Translations under genes and position numbers: made by a program
Assembly: GCF_002952055.1 (NCBI RefSeq)
Contig: NZ_CP021255.1
Coordinates: 558,001-622,000, forward strand
Direction of reading: 5' to 3'
Origin: Desulfobulbus oralis
Lineage (GTDB): Bacteria; Desulfobacterota; Desulfobulbia; Desulfobulbales; Desulfobulbaceae
Length of the DNA: 64,000 bases
Shown: positions 25,118 through 32,866 of the stretch, one piece after another
Layout: each line of letters starts with the position of its first letter
Position numbering within the stretch: position 1 is the stretch's first letter
Notes under the pieces: model-generated
What the model was told of the DNA's origin: nothing
Database searches by the model: none
Seen by the model: only the letters and a program-made list of their open reading frames with translations

Positions 25118-26466
25118 TACATCACTTCCTCGATCTGTTTGATCAGATCGTCCAGATTGGGAATTATGGAGGAGTACTTCAGCTCACCGTTCAGATACAG
25201 ACTGGGCAGCTGTTTCACGCCCACCTTTTTCATACGCGCGATGTTTTCCGGTGTGTTGTAGCGGTATTCCACTACGTCGATCCTGTCGCCGAAGTGCTTC
25301 TTGGCGTCGCCGGCAACCGCCCACATATAGGTGCAGGCAGCACAGGCGGTCGGATCGAGCAGCATGGCTTCCAGCAGTGGTTTTTTCAGATTTTTGTAGT
25401 CCGGCAGTTCGATGTCGATATCGAAGGAACTCATTTCATAGTTGGCCACCATGTTGCGCGCCTTGTCGATGTTGTGTACAGCGTAAGACACGGCAATGGT
25501 ATTTTCCACCGGAGTCGAGTAGGGCATGTCGCATCCGGGGGCCAGAATGAAATTCTTGGGCGACTTGATGCTGTCGAGGATATCGACACCCATCTTCATG
25601 TTATCCTGTTGATTGCCCAGGAGCATACAGGTGGTCAGCGGCACGTTGCCCTGTAAAACGACGTTGTGGTCGTCGCACACCTTTTGTCCGGCAACGATAT
25701 CAACATTTTCGTCAACCGCGATGCAGTCGGGATCGGTCAGGCACATATGGGGCAGCAAATGCGTGACGTTGCCGCACACGAAGAAGGCGGAATAGCCTTT
25801 GCGTTTGCGGATATGCTCAAAAATTTTCTTATAGGGCCCGGCCACGAAGGTATTGAAATGGTCGGGTGAAATCTGGGAAACGACCGGATCGGTCGGCACA
25901 ATGACGTCCACCCACTCGTCCAGATAGATATCGCACATCTGGATGGCGATGTCGGTCACATAGTCCATGAGTTTGTGCACGTAATCCGGATTGCGGCGCA
26001 TGTCGCGGAAGAAATTCGTGCCGCGCAGGTGCGAACAGAGCGTGTAGGGGCCGCAGAACAGACCGTAAAGCGCGGTGGTGTCACCCACCAGTTTTTTCAT
26101 ACGGCGGGCCGTCTCGATGACCAGCGGGATGCGACCCGCAGCTTTGGTGATTTTCGTCGAGGGCATCTCATCCGTCTTTTCCAGCGGGTGTGAGCGCACA
26201 CTTGGCGGACTGTCCGGCTCCCACTTGATGGTGCAGCCCAGAATTTCAGCTTCCAGCTGCAGATCGAAAAGCAGGATCAGGCCGTCGGGTTCATAGAGCT
26301 TGTGAGCTTCTGTCAGCGATTCAACCAGCTTGTCTACATCCAGATAGACCTCGTCGGCACGGTAGCCCTTGATGAAACCGGCATGCACGCCGGCCATGGG
26401 GATCCAGGGACGGCGCGGGGTAGTTTCGTGGTGCAGGCATTTGAACAGCAGTTCTTTTCCAGTCAT
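25117..26466 (-). CDS. UroD/MtbA-like domain fused to a C-terminal thioredoxin-like domain
   Basis: The 449-residue protein has an N-terminal UroD/MtaA-type barrel (about 1-345) with CGPYTLCSHLRGTNF, VPTDPVVSQISP and LAPGCDMPYSTP. A thioredoxin-like domain follows (about 365-449): a CxxC active site CAAC at 375-378, the strand RIDVVEYRY, and the cis-proline segment QLPSLYLNGE with Pro421. In the barrel the zinc histidine of HxC is replaced by phenylalanine (Phe229-Val-Cys231), while the cysteines remain. A fused redox domain on a methylcobamide methyltransferase-like protein suggests a thiol or disulfide acceptor, or self-protection of a zinc thiolate. It is cotranscribed with the G3E GTPase. 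Confidence 0.8.
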   Translation of the reverse strand: MTGKELLFKCLHHETTPRRPWIPMAGVHAGFIKGYRADEVYLDVDKLVESLTEAHKLYEPDGLILLFDLQLEAEILGCTIKWEPDSPPSVRSHPLEKTDEMPSTKITKAAGRIPLVIETARRMKKLVGDTTALYGLFCGPYTLCSHLRGTNFFRDMRRNPDYVHKLMDYVTDIAIQMCDIYLDEWVDVIVPTDPVVSQISPDHFNTFVAGPYKKIFEHIRKRKGYSAFFVCGNVTHLLPHMCLTDPDCIAVDENVDIVAGQKVCDDHNVVLQGNVPLTTCMLLGNQQDNMKMGVDILDSIKSPKNFILAPGCDMPYSTPVENTIAVSYAVHNIDKARNMVANYEMSSFDIDIELPDYKNLKKPLLEAMLLDPTACAACTYMWAVAGDAKKHFGDRIDVVEYRYNTPENIARMKKVGVKQLPSLYLNGELKYSSIIPNLDDLIKQIEEVM

Positions 26467-26533
26467 GGCCTTTGCTCTCCTCTGATACGTGTTGATAAGG
26501 GAAAGTCTCTAGGGCAAACAAAAGCCCTGCTAA

Positions 26534-26674
26534 CAGCCCGTTGAAAAAGCCGCTGCAATGCTCATGGCGAGTAAAAAACCTCGTAAGGCTGAAGAGCAAC
26601 TTGCTGATCCTGCGCCATTTAAAATTTGCAATTCTTGTAGTCTGGAACCTGAAATATAGTTTTTCAACGGGCTG
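26534..26674. mobile_element. 141-bp MITE with IS1182-like terminal repeats
   Basis: Perfect 15-bp terminal inverted repeats (CAGCCCGTTGAAAAA) bound a 141-bp element with no coding capacity. It is flanked by 4-bp direct repeats CTAA (26530-26533 and 26675-26678). The first 12 bases of each end match the ends of the transposase-bearing IS at 30833-32330, which also makes a 4-bp target duplication, so that transposase probably mobilises this MITE. It lies in the spacer between the UroD-thioredoxin gene and the UroD-like gene at 26766. Confidence 0.85.
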
Positions 26675-26710
26675 CTAAGTCTTTTTTGCGTTTCCTACCG
26701 GCATTCCGTC

Positions 26711-26754
26711 AAAAAATAACCCATCGCCTCGCAAAATCAGCGAAGACAATGGGC
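26711..26754 (-). terminator. terminator after the UroD-like gene (copy of a repeated hairpin)
   Basis: On the minus strand GCCCATTGTCTTCGC and GCGAGGCGATGGG form an outer and inner stem and are followed by TTATTTTTT. It lies 12 bases after the stop of the gene at 26766. Nearly the same 36-base sequence forms the terminator at 28031-28074. Confidence 0.65.
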
Positions 26755-26765
26755 TGTTCGTTTTT

Positions 26766-27818
26766 TTATGCCTGCGCAGCGTGGTCGCAGGAGGCCCGGT
26801 ACATGGCCTGTATGTTTTCGGTTGGCGTCATACCGCCCAGATCGCAGCCCGGCATCATGATATAGCCGCCCTGCAAACCGGCGATCCTGGCGTTGGCCAT
26901 AGCCGCCTTGTACACGTCTTCAGGCCTGCCCATGCGCAGGACCTCGATCGGGTGGATGTTGCCCATCATGGTCAGAGTGGGGCCGGCCTGTTCCAGGGAA
27001 TCCTTCAGTTCGACCGGGGCGTCCACGGAATACCCGTCAAAGCCCAGATCACGGATCATGGGGATCCGCATCCCCGCCTTGCCGCAGATGTGCACCATGG
27101 TACGGTCATGGCCCTTGAACTGGCTCTTCATCCGTTGCAGGGAGGGAACCACCAACTGATCGAACATCCTGGGGCTGATCATGTCGCCGGAGGTGCAGGG
27201 ATCACAGGTCTGCACGATGTCCGCCCCGTTTTCGCAGTACATGTTGCCCAGTTCGGCGTAGAAGTCGGCCAGATAGTCCAAAAGCGGCTTGATGTACGGA
27301 CTCTTTTTGGCGCAAAGGATCATGAATGCCTTCACATCCACCATCATGCTTGCGCCCGAGAAGGGCCCCTGCATCTGGCCACAGACATATTTGCTTTCGC
27401 CCACGGCCTTTTTGAGCCGCCTTGTCTGCTCCATTATCTTCTGGATAATTTCGCTTTCTTCCAGACAGGCACGAATTTTTGTGTGATCCAGTGCGGCAAC
27501 GTATTTTTCCAGATCGGTGATGCAGGGTTTGGTTTCAATGGGCGCACCCACATCGGTGTTCTTTATGGGGCATCCCAGAGCTTCCAGAACACCGGTCCAG
27601 CAGCCCAGACCAGAGGTCACGGAATCGCTGTGTATTTCCTCGTAGATGCTGACAATCAGGTCAACGCCCAGGTCGCCGAGTTCCCGCATTTGCTTGAAAG
27701 ACAGCTTTTCCCGGTCGATGAGCCAGGATTCGCCCAGGAGGATCATCACGGGAATGCGATCCACGGGTTGATGCGCAAAAGCGGCCTGAACCCGTTGTTT
27801 AGAGGTCATAGCAGGCAT
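26766..27818 (-). CDS. MtaA/MtbA-like corrinoid:thiol methyltransferase (UroD family)
   Basis: The 350-residue protein has the hallmarks of the MtaA/MtbA group: MVHICGKAG with zinc ligands His243 and Cys245, a distal Cys325 in MMPGCDLGGMTP, and GQMQGPFSGASMM in the core. Family members move a methyl group from a methylated corrinoid protein to coenzyme M in methanogens. In bacteria lacking CoM the acceptor is unknown. The ATG at 27818 follows AAGGAG. It lies downstream of the mtmC-mtmB pair on the same strand but behind the terminator at 28031, so it may be separately transcribed or reached by readthrough. It is the best candidate for the second step after MtmB/MtmC. Confidence 0.85.
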   Translation of the reverse strand: MPAMTSKQRVQAAFAHQPVDRIPVMILLGESWLIDREKLSFKQMRELGDLGVDLIVSIYEEIHSDSVTSGLGCWTGVLEALGCPIKNTDVGAPIETKPCITDLEKYVAALDHTKIRACLEESEIIQKIMEQTRRLKKAVGESKYVCGQMQGPFSGASMMVDVKAFMILCAKKSPYIKPLLDYLADFYAELGNMYCENGADIVQTCDPCTSGDMISPRMFDQLVVPSLQRMKSQFKGHDRTMVHICGKAGMRIPMIRDLGFDGYSVDAPVELKDSLEQAGPTLTMMGNIHPIEVLRMGRPEDVYKAAMANARIAGLQGGYIMMPGCDLGGMTPTENIQAMYRASCDHAAQA

Positions 27819-28030
27819 ACACGTTCTCCTTATGGTGCATAATCATGAGAGCATGCTTCTTGTTCCCTTTTGCGGGAGGTATACTCCGAAGGTCATCCAG
27901 GTGCATTTGAATACCTTTGTTTCATGGACAGGTTTGCTCGCATTTTCCTGCAGTGAAGCAAAAAGATCATGTCAGCCGTTCGGAAGATCTCAATGCAAAA
28001 GGGCAAGAAGCAATAGGTATCGCCTATCGG

Positions 28031-28074
28031 AAAAAAGCCCATTGCCTCGCCAATTCAGCGAAGACAGTGGGCTT
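28031..28074 (-). terminator. terminator after the mtmB-like gene (copy of a repeated hairpin)
   Basis: On the minus strand GCCCACTGTCTTCGC and GCGAGGCAATGGGC pair around a short loop and are followed by TTTTTT. It lies about 40 bases after the mtmB-like stop. The sequence is nearly identical to the terminator at 26711-26754. Confidence 0.7.
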
Positions 28075-28115
28075 ACTGAAACAAGACCGCTTACTGTAGC
28101 ATCGCTACAGCCTGA

Positions 28116-29555
28116 TTAATCGGTGACATAGTAGTCAGACATATCCAGGCCCATCCTGGTCAGGTCTTTCTTCGCCTGATCCGCCAGTTTGACATACCAG
28201 GGCAGCGGCTCGCCGGTCTTCATGTTGTAGCATTCGCGGAAATCGCCGCCCAGCTTGTGCGCTGTATGGTCGTCAATGGTCGGCTGATACCTGGCCTGCA
28301 ACTGGCAGACGAGGTCGTTTGCCTGGACGCGGGTCAGTTTCGCCCTGGCGACAGCCTTGGCCACGTCGGCGGAGAACTTCACGCCGTAGCCGCCCTGCTG
28401 GTTGATCATGCCGCTCTGGCCGCCCGTGCCGGCGGAAACGCCATGACCCAGAGGCACCGCGCTGATTGCGCCAGCCGCATGCTCGTAGAAGTAACGGATG
28501 TCGCCCAGACCGTGGCACATCTGCCAGCCGCCGCCAACCAGCGGTTCGCAGTGGGTGTTTTTGCTCACGGCCGCGTTCTGCCAGTTGTTGCACCACAGAG
28601 CGGTTTTGCTCGTGTTGCTGAAGTACATGGCGTCTACAGACCAGGAGCCGTTGATCGGGATGTCGAACAGCAGTTTGCCCAGAATCCATTCGGCAACGCC
28701 GACCACCGCGGACTGCGCAGGACCGCCGGAGAGGCCGCCCGGATAGGAGGACATGATGCCGTAGAACGGCGCCCCGTAGGTATGCCAGACCATGGCGCGG
28801 GACAGGTGCTTGTACTCGACCTTGTTGTGGGGCAGGAACAGGCAGCAGCGATGATCGCCTTCGCTCATGCCCCAGCTCTTGTCCATGGCGGCCTGCATGG
28901 CGTGCAGGGAGATGCAGCGAATGCCGCCGTCGGAGATGCCGGGACGGCAGACCTGACGGCAGGCGTCTTTAATCTGGGCGACCATCCACAGTTCGGACAT
29001 GACCTCCCAGGGAGACTCGGGGGTAATGGGCATGCCGTGCCACTCGAGCAGGTTGTTCTGGAAATGGCAGAGATCCATTTCCGGAACGCGGGCGTAGCTC
29101 ATGGCGATGGGCCAGTAGCAGTCGGCATCGGCCGGGCCAAGAATGCGGCCAAGCAGGACAACCGGGTTCTTCTCGTGACCGTAATCCTCAAAGCCGCGAT
29201 GGTAGCAGGTCATCTGGTCGCGACCCCTGCCAAAGGTCAGGCTGGATCCGACGTTGTCAACCACGTCCCTGATTTCCTTTTTGGAAAATTCGATGATTCT
29301 GCGGGTATCGGTGCAGAGGCAGCCCACCTCGGCGACCAGATCGACGCCGGCCTGCCACAGACGGTCCAACTGATCGTCGTCTTCCCTGGTGGCCGGAACC
29401 TGTTTCATCGGATCGTATTTGATCTCGTAGCGTTTGGTGATTTCTTTCAGCTTGGGCCAGAAGATCTTTTTGTCGAAATTGTCGACAAAGGCGATGGGGC
29501 CGGATTCAGCACGCTGCCAGAAATCGAACATTCTTCCGCGGGCGCCAACTAACAT
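28116..29555 (-). CDS. non-pyrrolysine MtmB-family methylamine:corrinoid methyltransferase homolog
   Basis: The 479-residue protein aligns over its length with monomethylamine methyltransferase MtmB. CTDTRRIIEFSKKEI (81-95) and FGRGRDQMTCYHR (108-120) match the conserved CTDTHRIV/GTGRDAV region, and YSLHAM-like and FRECYNMKTGEPL tails correspond. In MtmB the amber-encoded pyrrolysine lies in GRPGMGVOGPE; here the segment is CRPGISDGGIR (203-213), so glycine 210 stands where pyrrolysine would be. The gene has no in-frame amber codon. MtmB moves a substrate methyl group to its corrinoid partner MtmC, and the mtmC-like gene is immediately upstream. By analogy with non-pyrrolysine MttB proteins such as MtgB, the substrate is probably not monomethylamine. 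The ATG at 29555 has GGAGG at eight bases. Confidence 0.85.
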   Translation of the reverse strand: MLVGARGRMFDFWQRAESGPIAFVDNFDKKIFWPKLKEITKRYEIKYDPMKQVPATREDDDQLDRLWQAGVDLVAEVGCLCTDTRRIIEFSKKEIRDVVDNVGSSLTFGRGRDQMTCYHRGFEDYGHEKNPVVLLGRILGPADADCYWPIAMSYARVPEMDLCHFQNNLLEWHGMPITPESPWEVMSELWMVAQIKDACRQVCRPGISDGGIRCISLHAMQAAMDKSWGMSEGDHRCCLFLPHNKVEYKHLSRAMVWHTYGAPFYGIMSSYPGGLSGGPAQSAVVGVAEWILGKLLFDIPINGSWSVDAMYFSNTSKTALWCNNWQNAAVSKNTHCEPLVGGGWQMCHGLGDIRYFYEHAAGAISAVPLGHGVSAGTGGQSGMINQQGGYGVKFSADVAKAVARAKLTRVQANDLVCQLQARYQPTIDDHTAHKLGGDFRECYNMKTGEPLPWYVKLADQAKKDLTRMGLDMSDYYVTD

Positions 29556-29625
29556 ATCGCTATCCTCCGTAGTAAGGGTATGCCATTCGTAGTGGGTTGC
29601 TTGTCTTTCTTCCCATCAAACCGCG

Positions 29626-30264
29626 TTACTTGGTGAGATTCTGTGCCAGGGTGACCGCCCCCACCGCGTCCTTGGAATAGCCGTCAGCACCAATCTGCTC
29701 GGCCCACTGCGGGGTGGTGGAGCCACCGCCTACCATGACCTTGTACTTGTTCCGGATGCCCTTGGCCTTCAGGAATTCGATAACCTCCTTCTGGTGCGGA
29801 ATGGTGGTGGACATCAGGGCGGACAGCCCAATGATGTCCGCGCCATACTCCTCGGCAGCGTCGCAAATGAACTCGCTGTCCACGTCAGCCCCCAGATTCT
29901 TCACCTGAAAACCGGCGACGGTGAGCATGGTGGCGACCAGATCCTTGCCAACAGCGTGTACGTCGCCCTTGACAGTGGCGATAACCACTTTTTTGCCAGC
30001 GCCTGCATCGCCGCCGCTGGCCTTCTTCAGTTCGGGCTCCAGAATGGCAAGCGCACCCTTGAAGGCGTCGGTAGCCAAAAGCACTTCAGGCAGGAAGACC
30101 TCCATCCTCTGGAACTGATCTCCCAACTCTTTGAGGGCATCTCCCATTGCATTGACCGCATCAAGGGCATTGACTCCTTCTTTTACACACTTTTGCGCAG
30201 CACTGACTGCTGCGTCTTCATCATACTCCAGGACTGCCTTTTTCAATTCATCAATTGTAGCCAT
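29626..30264 (-). CDS. MtmC-like methyl-accepting corrinoid protein
   Basis: The 212-residue protein has an N-terminal helical cap (1-85) and a Rossmann-type B12 domain with the lower-ligand motif DVHAVG (Asp101, His103, Gly106). GLSALMSTT (146-154) and VMVGGGSTTPQWAEQIGADG at the nucleotide loop complete the B12-binding pattern. It would carry the methyl group between the MtmB-like enzyme and a UroD-type methyltransferase. The ATG at 30264 follows GGAGG. A sigma-54 promoter lies about 58 bases upstream and the mtmB-like gene starts 70 bases downstream, so the two form an operon. Cob(I)alamin maintenance is probably by the RACo-like protein at 21566. Confidence 0.93.
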   Translation of the reverse strand: MATIDELKKAVLEYDEDAAVSAAQKCVKEGVNALDAVNAMGDALKELGDQFQRMEVFLPEVLLATDAFKGALAILEPELKKASGGDAGAGKKVVIATVKGDVHAVGKDLVATMLTVAGFQVKNLGADVDSEFICDAAEEYGADIIGLSALMSTTIPHQKEVIEFLKAKGIRNKYKVMVGGGSTTPQWAEQIGADGYSKDAVGAVTLAQNLTK

Positions 30265-30321
30265 GCGAAAACCTCCTGAAAAAAGAGTGATGGAGAAAGA
30301 CCACCGGTCATGCCTTGTCAA

Positions 30322-30337
30322 TGCAAAGGGCATGCCA
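30322..30337 (-). promoter_or_regulatory. sigma-54 (-24/-12) promoter of the mtmC-mtmB operon
   Basis: On the minus strand the sequence TGGCATGCCCTTTGCA matches the RpoN consensus TGGCAC-N5-TTGCA with the essential GG and GC dinucleotides at the right 10-base separation. It lies 58 bases before the mtmC start, predicting transcription start near 30310. A sigma-54-dependent activator is encoded at 36020. Activity is inferred from the match. Confidence 0.75.
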
Positions 30338-30832
30338 GGAAGTTGCCGCATCAGTTGCAGCGGATAACCATCAAACATTCAATAATTTCAATAGACTCTT
30401 GTAGAAATGGCAAATGGCTCCCGGAGCGGCCCGAAAAGTGGCCGTTTTTGAAACACCATGATACAAATTGTTCCATGAATGAATCATCCCGATACATTGT
30501 CCCGTGACTGCCATCTAGGCTCAGGCCTCATTAATCGAGATAGAATATGACGGAAGCCGCGAGGCATAGAGCTGAAAAGAAGGTATGCGCGCAGCAGTCA
30601 TAACGCATGGCTCTTCTCCGCCAGTCTTTGATCCTGCCAAACATAACCTCGATCTTGTGCCGCTGTTTATACAGATCTTGATCGTACGAGCAGGGTCTCT
30701 TCCGGCTCCGTCTGGGAGGGATGCAGGGTGTAATGCCTCTGGCGCGCAGGGCATCACGGAACCAGCCCGCGTCATAAGCACGGTCTGCCAGCAGCTCCCT
30801 GGTCTCGGGCAAAGCATCTATGGCATCCATAA

Positions 30833-32330
30833 CAGCCCGTTGAAAAAGTCTTCAGGCAAGGCATAATGGTGCACAGGCGATCAAATTGTGTTGAGGAGGC
30901 GTCATGAGTCTTGGCCGGAGGCAGGCAGAGCAGAAGAGCATGTGGCTGATCTATGATCAGCTGCCCCAGAGTCAGGGGCATGTCTTTTACGAGCGGCTGC
31001 AGAAGCTCCTGCACCAGAAAGCATTTGACGCCTTCCTCGAAAAGCTCTGTGCGCCCTTCTACGCCGAAAAGCTCGGCCGCAGGTCCATCCCGCCTGGCCG
31101 TTATTTCCGCATGCTTTTGATCGGCTACTTCGAGGGCATCGATTCCGAGCGCGGCATCTGTTGGCGCTGTGCCGACTCCCTTTCTCTGCGCGAATTCCTC
31201 GGGCTCGGCCCCACCGAATCCGTGCCCGACCATTCCTCCCTGTGCCGCATCCGGGGGCGCCTGCCGCTTGAGGTGCATCACGAAATGTTTGTCTTCGTGC
31301 TGCGGATTTTGGAGCAAGCCAAGCTGCTCAACGGGAAATACCTGGGGATCGACGCTTCTAGCATGGAGGCCAATGCTGCCATGAAGAGCATTGTCCGTCG
31401 GGATACGGGCGAAACGTATCAGGAAATGCTTGAACGCCTGGCTGAAGAGAGCGGCATCAGGACGCCGAGCAGGGCGGAGTTGATCGCCTTTGACCGCAAG
31501 CGCCAGGGCAGCAAGACCTCCAACAAGGACTGGCAATCGAGCACCGATGAGGATGCGCGCATAGCCAAACTCAAGGATGGCCGTACGCATATGGCGTACA
31601 AGCCCGAGCATGTGGTTGACTTGGAATCCGGGGCCATTGTTTCGGCTGTGGTGCATCCTGCGGATCGGGGCGACACGACAACACTTGCCACCACACTCGA
31701 GGATGCCCAGGCCAAGCTGTGCGCGGTCAGGGACAAAGAAGACGCGCCCGGCATTGACGAGCCCTTTGCCCTGGTGGCGGACAAGGGCTATCACAGCCGG
31801 AAGGTGCTGAAGGATTTGCCGGATTCTTGCACAAGCCGGATCAGTGAAGCGGCGCACAAGGGGCGATTGCGCTGGAAAGGCGACATGGATGCCCGGGATG
31901 CGGTGTACGGGAACAGGAAGCGGATCAGTTCCAGTACGGGCAAGGCGCTGATGCGGGCGCGGGGCGAGCGGGTGGAGCGCAGTTTTGCCCACTGCCTTGA
32001 GCGGGGCGGCATGCGACGGGTGCATCTTCGCGGGCTAACCAATGTGGAGAAGCGCTACATTATCCATGTTGCGGGGTTCAATTTGGGGATTCTGTTGCGG
32101 GCCTTGTTTGGTTTTGGCACCCCCAGGGGCTGGGCCGATGCTGGAGCCGGGCTGATTTTTGTCCGAATCGGCAACCTGAACCTGCTCATATTGGTCGTTT
32201 GGCTGCCGAATACGGCTGATGCTTCGGATTGTGTCATGATGGTCATTTCGAGATGGCACAGCTGACTCGCAGGGGCACAATCGCCCTCTTTGCAAACCGG
32301 TCGGGAAAAACAAGTTTCTTCAACGGGCTG
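30833..32330 (+). mobile_element. complete IS1182-like insertion sequence (element C)
   Basis: The 1498-bp element has inverted ends CAGCCCGTTGAA(A/G)AA and is flanked by ATAA on both sides (30829-30832 and 32331-32334), a clean 4-bp target duplication. It carries one transposase gene on the plus strand. The intact ends and open gene suggest recent and possibly continuing activity. The MITE at 26534 shares its ends. Confidence 0.88.
30904..32265 (+). CDS. IS1182-like transposase
   Basis: The 453-residue transposase has the N-terminal DUF772-type segment (PPGRYFRMLLIGYFEGIDSE and the downstream DHSSLCRIR) and a DDE catalytic region: YLGIDASSMEANAAMKS, DGRTHMAYKPEHVVDLESG, FALVADKGYHSRKVLKDL, and near the C-terminus ERVERSFAHCLERGGMRR with the glutamate region. 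The frame is uninterrupted. The hydrophobic tail (LGILLRALFGFG) is common to this family. It presumably acts on the CAGCCCGTTGAA ends of its own element and of the MITE. Confidence 0.9.
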   Translation: MSLGRRQAEQKSMWLIYDQLPQSQGHVFYERLQKLLHQKAFDAFLEKLCAPFYAEKLGRRSIPPGRYFRMLLIGYFEGIDSERGICWRCADSLSLREFLGLGPTESVPDHSSLCRIRGRLPLEVHHEMFVFVLRILEQAKLLNGKYLGIDASSMEANAAMKSIVRRDTGETYQEMLERLAEESGIRTPSRAELIAFDRKRQGSKTSNKDWQSSTDEDARIAKLKDGRTHMAYKPEHVVDLESGAIVSAVVHPADRGDTTTLATTLEDAQAKLCAVRDKEDAPGIDEPFALVADKGYHSRKVLKDLPDSCTSRISEAAHKGRLRWKGDMDARDAVYGNRKRISSSTGKALMRARGERVERSFAHCLERGGMRRVHLRGLTNVEKRYIIHVAGFNLGILLRALFGFGTPRGWADAGAGLIFVRIGNLNLLILVVWLPNTADASDCVMMVISRWHS

Positions 32331-32866
32331 ATAAGCAGGGCGGCTCCTTTGTAGTCGCTTACCTGGCCTGCCGTGAGCTTCATGGCCAGGGGCCTGCCGT
32401 GGCCGTCGCAAAGGGCATGGAGTTTGGAGTTCAGCCCGCCCTTTGTGCGGCCGATGCAGCGGGAAAGAGCCCTTTTTTGAGCAAACTGGCGGCGGTACGA
32501 TGCGCCTTGAGGTGGGTCGCATCGATCATCACCTGGCCATCCTGTCCCGCTGTTTTTGCCAATTCGGTAAAAATGTTGTTGAAGATGCCCATCTGGCTCC
32601 AGCGCAAAAAACGATTGTAGAGCGTCTTGTACGGGCCATACTCGCGCGGCGCATCTTTCCACTGCAGGCCATGCTTGATGACATAAATGATGCCGCTGAT
32701 GACTTTCCGGTCATCGACCCGCGGAATACCATGTGAACGTGGGAAGAAGGGCTTGATACGTTCGAGTTGTTCGGCAGAAAGGTAGAAAAGTTGGCTCATG
32801 GCGTCCTCCTTGAGCACAACTAACCAGATTTGCTGCTTTTTGGCAATTAATGAGGCCTGAGCCTAG

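Larger units (their letters stand above)
30531..32799 (-). pseudogene. IS5-family transposase of element A, split by IS insertion
   Basis: The N-terminal part runs from MSQLFYLSAEQLERIKPFF (start 32799) to SLLKKG, then needs a -1 shift at AAAAAAG near 32475 to continue as RTKGGLNSKLHALCDGHGR up to SDYKGAALL. There the IS1182-like element interrupts it. The remainder resumes at MDAIDALPETRELLADRAYD and ends at 30531. Removing the insert and one TTAT copy restores ...ALLMDAIDA... in frame, which proves the insertion point. The programmed-shift layout is usual for this IS group. The gene is inactive now. Confidence 0.85.
30518..32863 (-). mobile_element. IS5-family (IS427-type) element A, interrupted by an IS1182-like element
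   Basis: Ends are long matching inverted repeats beginning GGCTCAGGCCTCATTAAT (30518 and, reversed, 32863). The flanks read ATCTA before and TAGAT after, giving a TA duplication inside a CTAG target. Without the nested 1498-bp IS and its duplicated tetranucleotide the element is about 844 bp, normal for IS427-type. It is inserted exactly in the CTAG at the left edge of element B (32867-33701). Confidence 0.85.

Noticed and set aside
26504-26530. A weak minus-strand sigma-54-like match (AGGG...TTTGC) before the UroD-thioredoxin gene
   Set aside because: Only the GG and GC pairs fit; the CAC part of the -24 element is missing.
28116-29555. Possibility that the mtmB-like gene contains pyrrolysine
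   Set aside because: The frame has no internal TAG and the aligned position is a glycine codon.
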